From Leguminivora glycinivorella (Eukaryota; Arthropoda; Insecta; Lepidoptera; Tortricidae), in contig NC_062987.1 in assembly GCF_023078275.1 (NCBI RefSeq), positions 20,445,772 through 20,509,771 on the forward strand: 64,000 nt of DNA. Direction: 5' to 3'. Below the pieces are notes generated by a model. It did not search any database, had not been told where the DNA came from, and saw only the letters and a program-made list of their open reading frames with translations. Shown piece after piece: positions 10,445 through 22,800 of the stretch. Numbering within the stretch: the stretch's first letter is position 1; every line of letters starts with the position of its first letter. Made by a program: the position numbers and the translations under genes.

Positions 10445-13400
10445 ATGGAGAAATATGTGAACTTATTTAAGCGACATGTGATACATTTCAAGTTGGATCT
10501 GTGTTGCTTTATGGCCCCTGTGAAATCGGGGTTACTGGCGTTTGCTTGTCTACATATTTTGATTGGGGTAAGTGGTTTTATATTATGTACCTACTTAAAT
10601 TCATGCACATATATGGTTGCAAAGAGAAAAAAAAAACCGGCCAAGTGCGAGTCGGACTCGCCCATCGAGGGTTCCGTACAAACTTTTAATGGTTAAAATA
10701 ATCATACTACTCATACTCATATTCATTTATTCATTCAACGCCATTTTACACGTCAAGATTTGATTTAAAAAAATAATATTCATACAACAATAATACTTAG
10801 AGAATAAATAGACAGAAGATTGAAATTACAAAAAGTTAGGCAATATTCACATAAAAAATGCACAAAAATAATTTTCTAATTAGGTAATAAAAAAATTGTC
10901 ATAAGTGTAGAACGGGTGCTCGACCAGCCAATTTTTTAAGCGATAGGTACTTAAAGTTCGACACACTAGGCGCTTCAACCACATATTGCGGCAATTTATT
11001 ATAGACGGCAGGGTCCATCACATGTGTTAATTTGACCGTAAATTGGATTTCGCCAATTTACGGTCGATACCTACTAACTTTCCGGCATTTCGAATGTTGT
11101 ACTTGGAACACATGTTGTTAGTTTTGTCACAGAATATATGTATAATAGTACAAGTACAGAAGGCTCACTCCTTTGATGTTCACAAAATGACGCCATTCTA
11201 AATTCTTACCTACATTAACAAACGGACCGCACGCGAGCAGCCAACATTGAATTTTTCCCCTCACTAGCTCGGAAACACGTGTTTTGTCCTTTAATACCAG
11301 CGGGTAAAAACGCATTTTATCCACTAGTGCTTTAAAATTGATAAAAGTAGGTGAATCTAGTAATAAAGATCATTTACCACCTGTGGAACTACTGGAAGCA
11401 GTGATAAAAGAAAATCTTGCAGTACAAAAGGCGGTCTTATGCTTTAAGGCATTCTCTACTATGTTGATCTTTCTTTTATGCGGGGGGCTTCGCCCCCGAG
11501 CCCTCCTTTATATGCTCTTAATGGTCTCAAGAAAACCCTATCCCAACTTATTTTAAATACTACGTTGATCTTTCTTTTATGCGGGGGCTTCGCCCCGAGC
11601 CCCCTTATTCATGCTCTTCAGGGTCACAAGAAAACCCTATCCCAACTTACTTTAAATACTACGTTGATGTTTATTTTATGCGGAGGGCTTCGCCCCCGAG
11701 CCCCCCTTTATTTCCTCTTAAGGGTCTCAAGAAAACCCTATCCCAACTTATTTTAAATACTATGTTGATCTTTTTTTTGTGGGGGCTTCGCCCCCGAGCC
11801 CCTCTTTACTTGCTCTTAAGGGTCACAAGAAAACCCTATCCCAACTTATTTTAAATATTACGTTGATCTTTCTTTTTTGCGGGGGGCTTCGCCCCCCGAG
11901 CCCCCCCCCCTTTATTTACTCTGAACGGTCACAAGAAAACCCTAACCCAACTTATTTTAAATACTACGTTGATCTTTCTTTTTTGCGGGGGGCTTCGCCC
12001 CCCGAGCCCCCCTTTATTTCCTCTGGAGGGTCACAAGAAAACCTTAACCCAACTTATTTTAAATACTACGTTGATCTGTCTTTTTTATGGGGGGCTTCGA
12101 TCGCCCCTGAGCCCCCCTTTATTTGCTCTTAAGGGTCTCAAGAAAACCCTATCCCAACTTATTTTAAATACTACTTTGATCTTTTTAGTAGTTCCAGTTC
12201 ATATCTTCCGGCTCCATCATCAGACCTTGAAACCTAATCGTAGTCAAAGTTCATTACAAGACTTTTCTAAGAAACCCAAAAACTACTATGATACGATGTT
12301 CTATCATGTAGTTCCAGTTCATATCTTCCGGCTCCATCATCAGACCTTGAAACCTAATCGTAGTCAAAGTTCATTACAAGACTTTTCTAAGAAACGCAAA
12401 AACAGCTATGATACGATGTTACATCATACATGAACTACAGTTCCAGTTCATATCTTCCGGCTTCATCATCAGACCTTGAAACCTTATCGTAGTCAAAGTT
12501 CATTTCAAGACTTTTCTAAGAAACCCAAAAACTGCTATGATACGATGTTCCATCATGTAGTTCCAGTTCATATCTTCCGGCTCCATCATCAGACCTTGAA
12601 ACCTAATCGTAGTCAAAGTTCATTACAAGACTTTTCTAAGAAACCCAAAAACAGCTATGATACGATGTTCCATCATGTAGTTCTAGTTCATATCTTCCGG
12701 CTCCATCATCAGACCTTGAAACCTAATCGTAGTCAACGTTCATTATACAAGACTTTTCTAAGAAACCCAAAAACAGCTATGATACGATGTTCCATCATGT
12801 AGTTCCAGTTCATATCTTTCGGCTCCATCATCAGATCAGTTCAACAGTACCATATTATTGTACTGTCATCAGAACTACATACAGCTGCCAATTATCATTA
12901 CGCTACGATCTTTGGAAGATGGTTAAATTAGCCTCCGCAGATTCCATTACATAGTTAGTTACATACACGACGACCTAATAAAAGCGTGTTAATATTAATA
13001 TTAGCGCCATCTAGCTGAGCCCTTCTTCTGTGTGGTACTGAGGTAAGTACGTTTTATTCTTAGACTTTATCTGTCTATACGGAGTTATATATGTCTTTGA
13101 CTAGAAGTATAGGTACTCTAATGAGTATTATTGTATTTAGCGCCGTCTCTCGGCAAAATTTACTAAGTAATTTACGCGACTTGAGACTTGTGCGAACCTT
13201 TAGGCATGGAAAGTCACATGAAAAGTTGTCGAAACTAATAATAGATGGCGCTGCATTTAAATTTCTTGACTGATAACTCTAATACTAAATTGAATATACT
13301 CTAAGGTAGAGTCTAATACCTCCGCTTTACAAAAGACTGCAATCAAGTAGCACTAGACTTTACTCATTGTTGTGTTCCTGCCGGTGAGTAAGGCAGCCAG

Positions 13401-16400
13401 AGCTCAACGAGGGTGCGGTACTCCTTCCTTCCTTCCCCCTCCTTCCTTCAGTCGTCGGCACCCAGGCCCCTTCTAAGTACAGGTTTGTACAAGTTTCTAA
13501 TGAGTCGAGTCGGCAACGCACATGTGCCACTCCTTGAGTGGCAGGCGTCCATATGTAACAGTCACCGCTTTCCATCAGGCGGACCGTATGCATGTTTGCC
13601 ACCTACGTGGTACAAAAAAAAACTCTCGACGAATTCACCTTAAACATTAAAACCTAAATCAAAATCGATTGATTCGTTCGGGAGCTATGATGCCAGACAG
13701 ACATGTCAAGCGTCAAACCTATTATTATTATAATATTTTTGCGTTGGTGGTTAAAAACAAGAAACCTCCTTCAAAACTATAATAAAACACAACTTTCTAT
13801 GAAAATCGGTAAAGTGCGAGTCGGATTTCGACATTTCCATACAAAAAGGTCATGAGCGCCTGACTACGCTAGATTTGTACTTTAAAGATTTTGCGTATAT
13901 TTTGGAAACTATAAGAGATAGAGCAAATGGCGCTCACAAAATTTCAAAACATTTAGTAAGTACTTGCAGCGGCAGTGAGTGAAAAATCTCAATTTGAGTT
14001 TTTTTCTCTTAAGTCCGACTTACGCTTGACTGTAGATTTCTAATAGGTTTTCCTTTTTTGCTTATTTTCTTAAATTACTTCTAAATTACCAAAATAAAAA
14101 CTATAAAAAAAATATATTTGAGATGCTTATAAAATGCTCTTTCATTTGATATGTAGCACAATATAGTTCTAATAACTTTGATTTTTAATTTTCAATTTTA
14201 CCCCCCAAAAGTGGCCCCTATGATTAAATTTCGTTTAATTTCATTTAATTATATTACATGTCCGTCTTTGGGCCACTTGTTTACATACGTGTGCCAAATT
14301 TCAAGTAAATCGGTCTAGTAGTTTCGGAGAAATCGGCTGTGACAGAGGGACAGACAGACACGCGAGTGATCCTATAAGGGTTCCGTTTTTCCTCTTTGAG
14401 GTACGGAACCCTAAAAACAAACGTTTTTTTTTTCAGAATTATGAAAAAAACATGAAAAAAACCAAGCACCATGGTTTTTTTTTCTAATGAACAAACAATA
14501 CGACAATAACGGTTTTTCGTGATTTGTAACGTTTCAATAACAATAACGTACATTTTAATTCGAAAAACATTCAGTATGCAAACGTTTATTGAGGAATCCC
14601 CGATGCAGCGTGGAGCGTGGAGAGGCGGGGGTGTTGCCAACAGTAAATAGCGTTAACTACTAACTACAGATTGTGTAAATGTTAGTTCTATAAAACCAGA
14701 AATTAAAGTTATTAAATGTATATTCGTTTAATAGTTAACATAAAGTCTAAAAAACCGTATAAAAGTATTAACTGTTTTGCAAATTTTGAGATTTCGTCCT
14801 TTAGAAAAAAAACATACCTACTCCAAAAAAAAAAAAACTGGTTTTTTCACGGTTTTTTTTTCAAGCCAGAAAAAAACAGTTTTTTTGCAACCCTGTGCAC
14901 GTATTCTCATAAGTTAAAGCATGATAGGCTTAAGTTTCAGTGCCTTGGCAATAAAAGGGTTGAAAGAAAACGAAATTGTGATTAGTGACACACAATTGAA
15001 CCAATTTCTCACAGTCACCTTCTACGACGTCTATAACGTCTATAAGTTCAAAGACATTCTTGAAATGAAAGAGGGTAGTGAAATTCTCTTTTAAACCGTC
15101 AACGCATGGGGAAATGAAGTAGGTACCTACTCGTATGAGTATTTTTTTATACCACGTCAGTGGCAAACAGGTATACGGTCCGCCTGATGGAAAGCGGTCA
15201 CCGCAACCTATGGACGCCTGCAACTCAAGGTGTATCAACTGTATCACATGCGCGTTGCCGACCCATTAGAAACTTGTACACTCCTTTTTTTGAAGAACCC
15301 CATACTGTAGTTCATCGGGGAATACCTTGGCAGGGACCTTCATTCCACAGCCGGAGCGTCCACGGGAGGAAATTCCTATGGTATTCAATGTTTTAAATAA
15401 TATGATGCTGAACATAATAATAGGTCAGCTGAGCAATTTTTATTCTGGCGCCAATCAGAAATAAGAAATGAACTTGTTCATGTTCTATAGTTTACTATCT
15501 GAATTCGATATTTTATATGGGAGAGTTAGATACAACACAGTACACGTCAGCAATTCCCGGACAGTTTGTACATTTGGATCACGTCTCCGATTTGGATAAA
15601 AAATTGTAGGCTGGACTCTATGTCCATGATGCTGAGCAAAATCCACTAGGTTTCCCAAAATGTCCTAAGTTGATTGTATGAAACTTTCCTTTTTTTTTCC
15701 GAAAATGTATAGAAATCTGGTAACAAAAATCTTTATCGGGAATTGCTCACATATAGTCACAGCTCGCGTGCTGTTTTGATTTAGTGTTTATTTTCAGATA
15801 TCAACACTGATGTTTTTCGTAGAAGAAAGTTTCGAGCCCCTACTGTTCAAAGTTCTAAACGGGCTCTCTGAGGAAGACCCTCCAAATTACGGACCCTCGT
15901 GCACGATTGTCTATGCTGTGGAACTTGGCTCTAATGTTGTGCTGCTGTGCGGTATATTACGGGTATGTATAGACCTCTTGAGTCAGTGATTGTCTATAGC
16001 CATTTCCGACACCGAAAAAAAAGAAAAAATATATATAGGCGCGAATGTTTATCGTCCCGTAGCAGATTATAAGATTCGTAATTTTGTAGTAGTAGCACTT
16101 TTTTGACTGGCTATGTTTCGGCTATTAATAATCGTTGAACACAATAATACTTATAGAAACTAAGACTAAACAAAAAACTTACGTTAAACATTTGCGCCTA
16201 GTATTTTTTATTTGCCGCGTTTTTCAGTGAAGAACTTGATAAGTCGAGATATTTTTTTACTGAAAGGGCCTGGCCAACTTTCGTGACGGATTGCGCGAAA
16301 ACTATAAGTGCTAGCACTAAAATGTTTATGAGAGATTTGTAGTAAATTAATTAAGGATTACTTCGTTCCTACACGCTTTTTCTGTATCTTCATCGGTTTG

Positions 16401-18195
16401 TCAGAAATCGAGAAAAATCGCATTTTAGGCTCTTTGAGGGGGGGGGGGGGGTAGAGGGGTGACGCAGAGGGGGGAGGGGTGGGGAGGGTTGATGAAAAAT
16501 AACTTCGGCCTATAATCTACATATCCCAATTAAAAAAAAAATCTTCCATTAATTATGCCAAAATTTTCATACATCACTTTCCAGGAGCAACGTACTAAAG
16601 GGTAATACTAGTAATATATAAATAACTTATTTTGACATTGTTGATCCAAACTAATATTTTTGATAAAAATATATGTAATAGAGTATAAAATGGCGATTAT
16701 TATATAAAAATATAGTAGGTGTCGCTAACTCGTATGTGGTAAAAAAAAAATATTTAAAACATAAATTTAAAAAAAAATGTACTTAACAAAATGTCAGGAA
16801 GCTAATTTTTTTTTTATTGATGTATCCTTAATATATCTATAAAATATCCAAAGAACAACTCAATCGGATACGCGGTTTTAAAGAAAAAAATAAAAAACAA
16901 AATTTCTTTTTTTTAATTTTTTTCGTAAACGGAAACAGTTTGAGGCATAATATCCAGTAGTAGTACATGTAGTAACAATACGAATAATCCTGCATATCAA
17001 TATTTCATATTTAGCCAGGGGCGATTTTACCATGGCAGTCCGGCCAGGCCCTTTGAAATTAGAACATAACAAGATAACAAGTCGAATGGTTCTTTTGTTC
17101 GGTCCTTAATCCTTAACTCCTTACTACTGACTTATCAAGTTCTTCAAACATGCACAGCTTTTTTTTGGACAAACTCCCAGTTTTTCACCCAGAATACAAA
17201 TTGAAATTACCGCTTAAACTTCAGTCTAATTTAGTACATTTTGATAGACCTACGTATTTTCATCATTTATAAGCCAGGCGAAGATTCTAGGCGAAAAGAC
17301 GGGGTTTCATGCATCTAGTGGCCTCGCCATGACTACGAAAATTAAATGTTTTACAGAACGACCTCATACTGCTTCGAGTTTACATGTACTTCGCCTTCGG
17401 AGTCCTGACGGCTGCGCTTATGGCGTACACCGTGATGTTTGCTCCTCAAGTACTTACTGTGAAGTTCCTGATTGCCGCCAGCATCGGTGAGTTCGCAGGG
17501 CCTTATTTGACTGAGAAAGCTGCTGTTGGTTCTAAGTTTATACATACTTACTTCTAGTGCCATCCTGGAGTTATTTGGAATTGGTGGGGTTATAGCTGAT
17601 TGTAACAGTCCTTTATGACACACATGTTAAATCAGTACTTATAGTTTCAGAATTTTTATCTCTGTTCACAGGACACCAAATCTATATGCTCCTATTACTG
17701 CGAAGCGCAATGCTCGAAATAAAACAAGATTTAAAACAGAACGAGAATGACTATGCAGTGAGATATCGGAAAACAAGCGTTAGATACGTTCCAGGCACTA
17801 GAGATAGGTACAGTGTTGTTATCGAACCTTATAGAAGACGTTCAACCAATCCTTATGATAGAGAAGTTTATAGACGAAGCAGCTCATTGGTTCCTTTTAG
17901 CAGAGAAGCATATAGGCGAAGCTCTTCGATGCCTTATTATAAAGAAGAACCTAAGCAAAGGCTAGTACCTGTAGTCCAAGAACATAAAGGAATCGAGGAA
18001 GAAAAGGCAACAGTGATCTTACATTCACCCGCGAAGGAAGAACTCGCTAAGGAAGTTGTTGATAAGGAAGAAACGATTAAAGAAGTTAAAGGGGAGGAAG
18101 ATAAGGGGAAAGAAGTTAAACGTAAGCGTAGCTTCTTTGGGAGGAAGGAGAAGGTGAAAAAAGATAAAAGCAAGAATGTAACGAACGATTCATAA
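10445..18195 (+). CDS. Four-helix membrane protein, copy B
   Basis: Four exons: 10445-10567, 15798-15962, 17357-17486, 17672-18195, all with GT-AG borders and phases 0, 0, 1; 313 codons. The start ATG sits in a good context (GTCACCATGG). Predicted helices lie at about residues 30-49, 76-95, 102-124 and 131-150, so both ends should face the same side. A short N-terminal segment carries Cys20-Cys21 and Lys-Ser-Gly at 27-29. The tail is rich in Arg/Ser/Tyr repeats, then Lys/Glu, and ends with KRSFFGRKEK. The layout (CC then [KR][ST]G before helix 1, four helices, cytosolic tail) recalls insect DUF4728/LAPTM-like tetraspan proteins, which is tentative. Intron 1 (5.2 kb) carries two satellite arrays. 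An AATAAA polyadenylation signal lies near 18310. Confidence 0.85.
10636..10682 (+). repeat. GGCCAAGTGCGAGTCGG repeat fragment
   Basis: A short piece of a very common lepidopteran interspersed repeat, in intron 1 of copy B. Longer members lie at 13806-14416, 51693-52246 and 55387-55985. Confidence 0.75.
11247..11410 (-). repeat. Fragment of the 430-bp CACGTGTTT repeat family
   Basis: Reverse fragment of the family whose full copies are at 20545-20974, 23651-24083 and 42126-42557. An internal part is deleted here. Confidence 0.8.
11457..12187 (+). repeat. Satellite array 1, about 101-bp unit, seven copies
   Basis: Seven tandem units recur about every 100 to 106 bp, marked by ACTACGTTGATC. 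Each holds a GC-rich hairpin of the form GGGGGCTTCGCCCCC in otherwise AT-rich sequence. The hairpin arms vary together in length between units. The open frames across the array are a by-product of the repeat. Confidence 0.95.
12188..12835 (+). repeat. Satellite array 2, about 120-bp unit, over five copies
   Basis: Tandem units begin with GTTCCAGTTCATATCTTCCG at about 12191, 12311, 12439, 12560, 12680 and 12801, the last incomplete. The unit is unrelated to array 1 although the arrays touch. Confidence 0.95.
12836..13010 (+). mobile_element. Helitron-like 3' part
   Basis: The stretch after array 2 contains TTTGGAAGATGGTTAAATT and then GACGACCTAATAAAAGCGTG, which resembles ends of non-autonomous Helitrons of Lepidoptera that often hold internal tandem arrays. 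The class call rests on memory of the family, so it is moderate at best. Confidence 0.4.
13370..13612 (-). repeat. Dispersed repeat of the CCGCCTGATG family
   Basis: Reverse copy of the repeat described at 7857-8163, with a short CTTCCTTCCTT microsatellite inside; in intron 1 of copy B. Confidence 0.75.
13806..14416 (+). repeat. Interspersed repeat ending in TACGGAACCCTAAAAA
   Basis: It starts at AAAGTGCGAGTCGG and ends with the characteristic GGACAGACAGAC ... GGTTCCG block, a longer member of the GGCCAAGTGCGAGTCGG family, in intron 1 of copy B. Confidence 0.75.
15151..15385 (+). repeat. Dispersed repeat of the CCGCCTGATG family
   Basis: Forward copy of the family described at 7857-8163, close to the 3' end of intron 1 of copy B. 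Confidence 0.75.
16436..16492 (+). repeat. G-rich tract on the sense strand
   Basis: A run of 16 G and then several further G3-G6 runs separated by a few bases, in intron 2 of copy B. The spacing would allow a G-quadruplex in the transcript. Confidence 0.6.
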
Positions 18196-18540
18196 AACGT
18201 GAAATGACAGTGTTGATATTATAAAATTCATGATGAACATAATAGAGAATAAGTGACTGATTTATGTTACTCCACTTGTGGTACATACAATATACGTACC
18301 TAATAGTTAAATAAATTATTTCAATGTTATTAAACCTTCTTTTATATTATCCCTTTCATCGTAGAACAAAGATACGTAAGAGATATACAAAGTTACATAT
18401 ATAGAGTAGGTAACAACGGAAAAATAAAGTGGTATGTATATAATTTAGAGAGAGATAGATTATGATAATGAAATTGGAAATATCGAGTCATGTTACTCAT
18501 GTTCAATTGTTCAATGGGTCAGTCAGTTTAGTAAGTATGT

Positions 18541-18624
18541 AGAAGACGCTCAAACAATCCTTATGATAGAGAACTTTATAAACGAAGCAGCTCGTTGGTT
18601 CCTTTTGGCAGAGAAGCATGTAGA
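18541..18624 (+). pseudogene. Fragment of copy B last exon
   Basis: About 84 bp closely resemble 17836-17919 within the last exon of copy B (the Arg/Ser-rich tail), with several substitutions. It lies 350 bp after the gene's stop codon and has no splice signals of its own, so it is a dead partial duplication. Confidence 0.85.
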
Positions 18625-19166
18625 GCTGTGAAGAGTCTTATCATTTTCTATCTCTTACGACTGGCCGCTGAAATAGAACACTGGAAAAGAAATTAGCTTT
18701 AAAATCCATGAACTTTCGAAAGTGTCCGTTTCTTACAACATTTTAGGAACACAATTATGTGAAAATATATACTCAGCTAGGCAAGGGCCTCTCCTAGGAC
18801 ACTTGCCAAGAAAATGATCGCCATTGCATTGGCGCCCTCATCCATCGGTAGGTAGGTACCCTATGAATACAGCCAATCTAAGTCTTCTTTGCGTTTTCTC
18901 AGCTTTTTCAACAGGTCATGAGAGATTGCATGGGGTTCATTTTGGAAATTATCCCAGGAACGTAAGCTCTAGTTTTATAAAAGTGATCCATCCGACCTTT
19001 TCATTTTCACCCAGACACTACTCCAGAGGGTAAACTGGGTCTTATTGGGATTTGTCCGGTTTCCTCACGACTGACAATATTTTCCCTTACCGGAAAGTAA
19101 CTGGTAAATATCGACATTTTGTAAGTCCGAAAAACTTTCTGGTGTATTGAACCCGCGACTTCCGGA

Positions 19167-19292
19167 TTGAAAGTCACATTATCCGATTCGATATCGGAAG
19201 TCGGAAGGAAGTCAACGGCAAAAATCAAAGATGGCGGCTTCAATGTATGGGATATCGGTCCTATTCCTATTACACCCGATAAACGGATAATG
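19167..19292. mobile_element. MITE relative of the ATTATCCGATnCGAT element
   Basis: Partly palindromic, with ATTATCCGATTCGATATCGG on the left and GATAAACGGATAATGTG on the right. A better preserved relative lies at 49715-49840. Confidence 0.6.
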
Positions 19293-19759
19293 TGCAAACG
19301 CACTTAGGGTGAGCGCCCACGGGCGACAGTTGCTCGACGACTTACGTACTTACTTAATATGAAAAGTTGCGTCGCTTCGTGAGCGCACTTTCATACTGCA
19401 TCAAAAAAAAAATATAAAAAATAAAAGTTATTTGTAAGCTTTTTGTACTTCCTTATGCAACTCGCTCTACAAATTATAGATAATTATTATTATAATATAG
19501 ATTAAGGTGCGATGAAACTGCGTCCTGTAACACAGGGTTTCCTAGCTCAGGACACAGGGTCGCGATTTTCTGTAATTGTTAATTTATATAATAAACTTTT
19601 TTCATTTTTTTTCATTTTCATGGTCGCGACAAAAAAGTCGCCAGTGTGCGCGCTCTCTTACGGCCACCGCTGATTTTTCAGCATGATCCAGCTAGTTCAG
19701 TGAAATAGGCTAGTGCCACATTTTCAGCACCAAATAAATTGTGACCTTCTTCATTAGTG

Positions 19760-19772
19760 ACATCCTAATTAA
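19760..19772 (+). promoter_or_regulatory. Conserved upstream 13-mer of copy C
   Basis: ACATCCTAATTAA, identical to the element upstream of copy B and at nearly the same distance from the ATG. Confidence 0.4.
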
Positions 19773-19829
19773 CGGTATAATTTAGCGTACATTTTTGTGC
19801 ACCCGTCGGCCGGTGGCGGTCGTGTCGCC

Positions 19830-22800
19830 ATGGAGAGATTCGGCGAGTATGTGAAGAAGAGTGTGCTTAATTTTAAGTTGCAGCAGTGCTGCTGGGTGGC
19901 CAGTGTGAGGACTGGTGCGCTGACGCTTGCGTGTTTGAATATTATTTTAGGGGTAAGTCCAGCCATAACTTTAATTATATTGTTTTCCCCTCAGTAGCTC
20001 GGAAACACGTGTTTTGTCCTTTAATACCAGCGGGTAAAAACGCATTTTATCCACTAGTGGGTAAAGTAATTTGACCTTGAATAAAGTCAAATTAGCTGCT
20101 TTAAAATTTATAAAAGTAGGTGAATCTAGTAATAAAGATGATTTACCACCTGTGGAACTACTGGAAGCAGTGATAAACGCATTTTTTTGCGTTATAGTTT
20201 CCTCGCTATAGTGCGGGGAAAAGTTTTGTGTTACACTCGGGTGCAAATGTATTTTACTTCTCGTGTGTTAAAAAACTCGCAAGTTCAGGATTCTATTCTC
20301 GAATTCCACACTCGGCGTTAAAATACAACTTTGCCCCCTTGTATAACAAATAACTATTAACCATCCTAAACAAGGCGTCTTGACTGTGAAGGTTACCTGT
20401 GCTAGATAAGCTTTTTTAGAGAAGTCTTTGTAATTTTGAATTCAAGAGTCCAGTATCTGTGAATCGGAAGTGGTTTTATCTTAGTGGCAAACATATCAGA
20501 AAGCCACTAAACGGGCCTTATGCTTGTTTGCCACTGAAGTGGTAAATAGTTATTTGTTATACAAGGGGGCAAAGTTGTATTTTAACGCTGAGTGTGGAAT
20601 TGAAAAACGAGCAAGTGAAAGGATTCTATAGTTGAACCACGAGTGAAGCGAGTGGTTCGAGAATAGAATCCTGAACTTGCGAGTTTTTTAACACACGAGA
20701 AGTAAAATACATTTGCACCCGAGTGTAACACAAAACTTTTCCCCTCACTATAGCGAGGAAACTACAACGCAAAAAATGCATTTATCACTGCTTCCAGTAG
20801 TTCCACAGGTGGTAAATCATCTTTATTACTAGATTCACCTACTTTTATCAATTTTAAAGCAGTTAATTTGACTTTATTCAAGGTCAAATTACTTTACCCA
20901 CTAGTGGATAAAATGCGTTTTTACCCGCTGGTATTAAAGGACAAAACACGTGTTTCCGAGCTAGTGAGGGGAAAATTAATATTTTGTTGGAATATTGTAG
21001 TGCGGTACCACATACAATTATTTTCAGTACCTACATGGTGATTTTTTTACTAGTGCGAAAAGTGATTCATTTCTTTTCAGGCCATCTGTACTGAAAAACG
21101 TCGTAAGACACACGGGCGAAAAGGAAATTCGTAACTCGTGTCGATTTAAAACACTCCCTTCGTGTTTTAATTTATCGCCACTCGTTTCGAACTTCCTTTT
21201 TACGCACTTTGTATCGTAATGTTCGAACTGTTCAAAATATGACATAATGAGATTTTCCAGTACAAGAAAACGCATCAACCGCCGAAGGAACTGACCCTAA
21301 ATCTTGTATTTCAGTTAGTCATACTTGTAGAAATATCAAAAGGTGAAGAAGCGAGCTTCACCCCGCTTCTGCTCCAGGCGTTAAGCGCAACCACTGACAA
21401 GGGTGAAGAAGGGCCAGACTTCATCCCTTCTTGTATCATCGCGTACGCCGTGGAGATAGCTTCTAACGCGCTCGTGATATGTGCTATGTGGAGGGTATGA
21501 TATAATTTTCTAACTAGTTAACGATTTAACATATTTATCAGAACACTATAACGTCATCTTCACAGCCCAGGGGGGTTACCATGACGTACTAAAGACGTTC
21601 AGTTTAGGTTGAGAGAAAGGGACACACCTACAGCAGTTACATAGCTCCGTCCCTCTCTCTCAACCTAAACTGAACGGCTTTAGCACGTCATGGTAACCCC
21701 CCAGGTCCTGTCAAAAGACTTGTATCCTGTAGGTATCTAAGCTTTGTTTATTTATTTATTGAAACTTTATTGCACAGTTATAAAAAAGTACAAATGGCGG
21801 ACTTAATGCCTTAGGGCATTAAATCCACCATTATCTACCAGTCAACCATAGGGAAAAACGGAAATACACGAATTTGGGTGCAGAGAGAAAAATATTTTAG
21901 ACAGCATTTTTTTTTGGTCTTTCGTTAAAAGTCCAAGAGGTGATAAGGACTCTTAAAAAACATTCTCGTTTTGAAGTTGATGAACACCGTGCCTATTTAT
22001 TTATTACAGAACGACATAGTCCTCCTGCGAGCTTATTTGTACTACGCCTTGGGGGTTCTGACGCTGGCCATCATGATATACTCCGTGGTCATCGGAGCTC
22101 TGGAGCTCATCCCGGAACTACTCATCGTGGCTAGTGTTGGTAAGTCCACATCTTTCGTTTTTCTACCATGTTTGATTGAGTGCGCTGGCCATCATTTATT
22201 TTATTTATTTATCATGATATACTCCGTGGTCATCGGAGCTCTGGAGCTCATCCCGGAACTACTCATCGTGGCTAGTGTTGGTAAGTCCACATCTTTCGTT
22301 TTTCTACCATGTTTGATTGAGAGCGCTGGCCATCATGATATACTCCGTGGTCATCGGAGCTCTGGAGCTCATCCCGGAACTACTCATCGTGGCTAAGTGT
22401 TGGTAAGTCCACATCTTTCGTTTTTCTACCATGTTTGATTTAGTGCGCTGCTGAAGAAATGATTTCCCTGTGCCTGTTTCCGAGTGTTTCTGAATTAATC
22501 GACAACCAGTCTACCAGTTGGCTATAAGACATCCTTCTTTATTTTTTGATGATTTAGCGACTATAACATCTTTCAGCAGGGTTAGCACATGATTGCCGCG
22601 AGAGTATGTCGCCGCGAGATGGACTACCCATCCTTATGTCATTAATACAGTTAGAAAAAAAAACGTGTGATCACTGTGATCTATCTCGCGGCGACATACT
22701 CTCGCGGCAATCATGTGCTAGGCCTACAGGCCCATTTAATTTTAGATACGAAGTACCATTGGTCTGTGTATATAATGTGATGACTTGCTCACATTGGGGA

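Noticed and set aside
11338..12802. Overlapping proline-rich and histidine-rich frames on the + strand
   Set aside because: They are read-throughs of the two satellite arrays; repeat lengths and small indels shift the frame from unit to unit.
11457..12835. CRISPR-like regular repeats
   Set aside because: The units are contiguous tandem copies without unique spacers, in an insect genome; they are satellites.
17937..18173. Serine-rich frame on the - strand
   Set aside because: It is the antisense shadow of the lysine/glutamate-rich tail of copy B.
8225..18195. Copy A last exon as an alternative first part of copy B
   Set aside because: It has its own stop codon, no donor, and aligns to the last exons of B and C, so it closes a separate gene.
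19797..19829. N-terminal extension of copy C from GTG
   Set aside because: Start codons other than ATG are rare in insects, the ATG at 19830 has a strong context and aligns with the copy B start.
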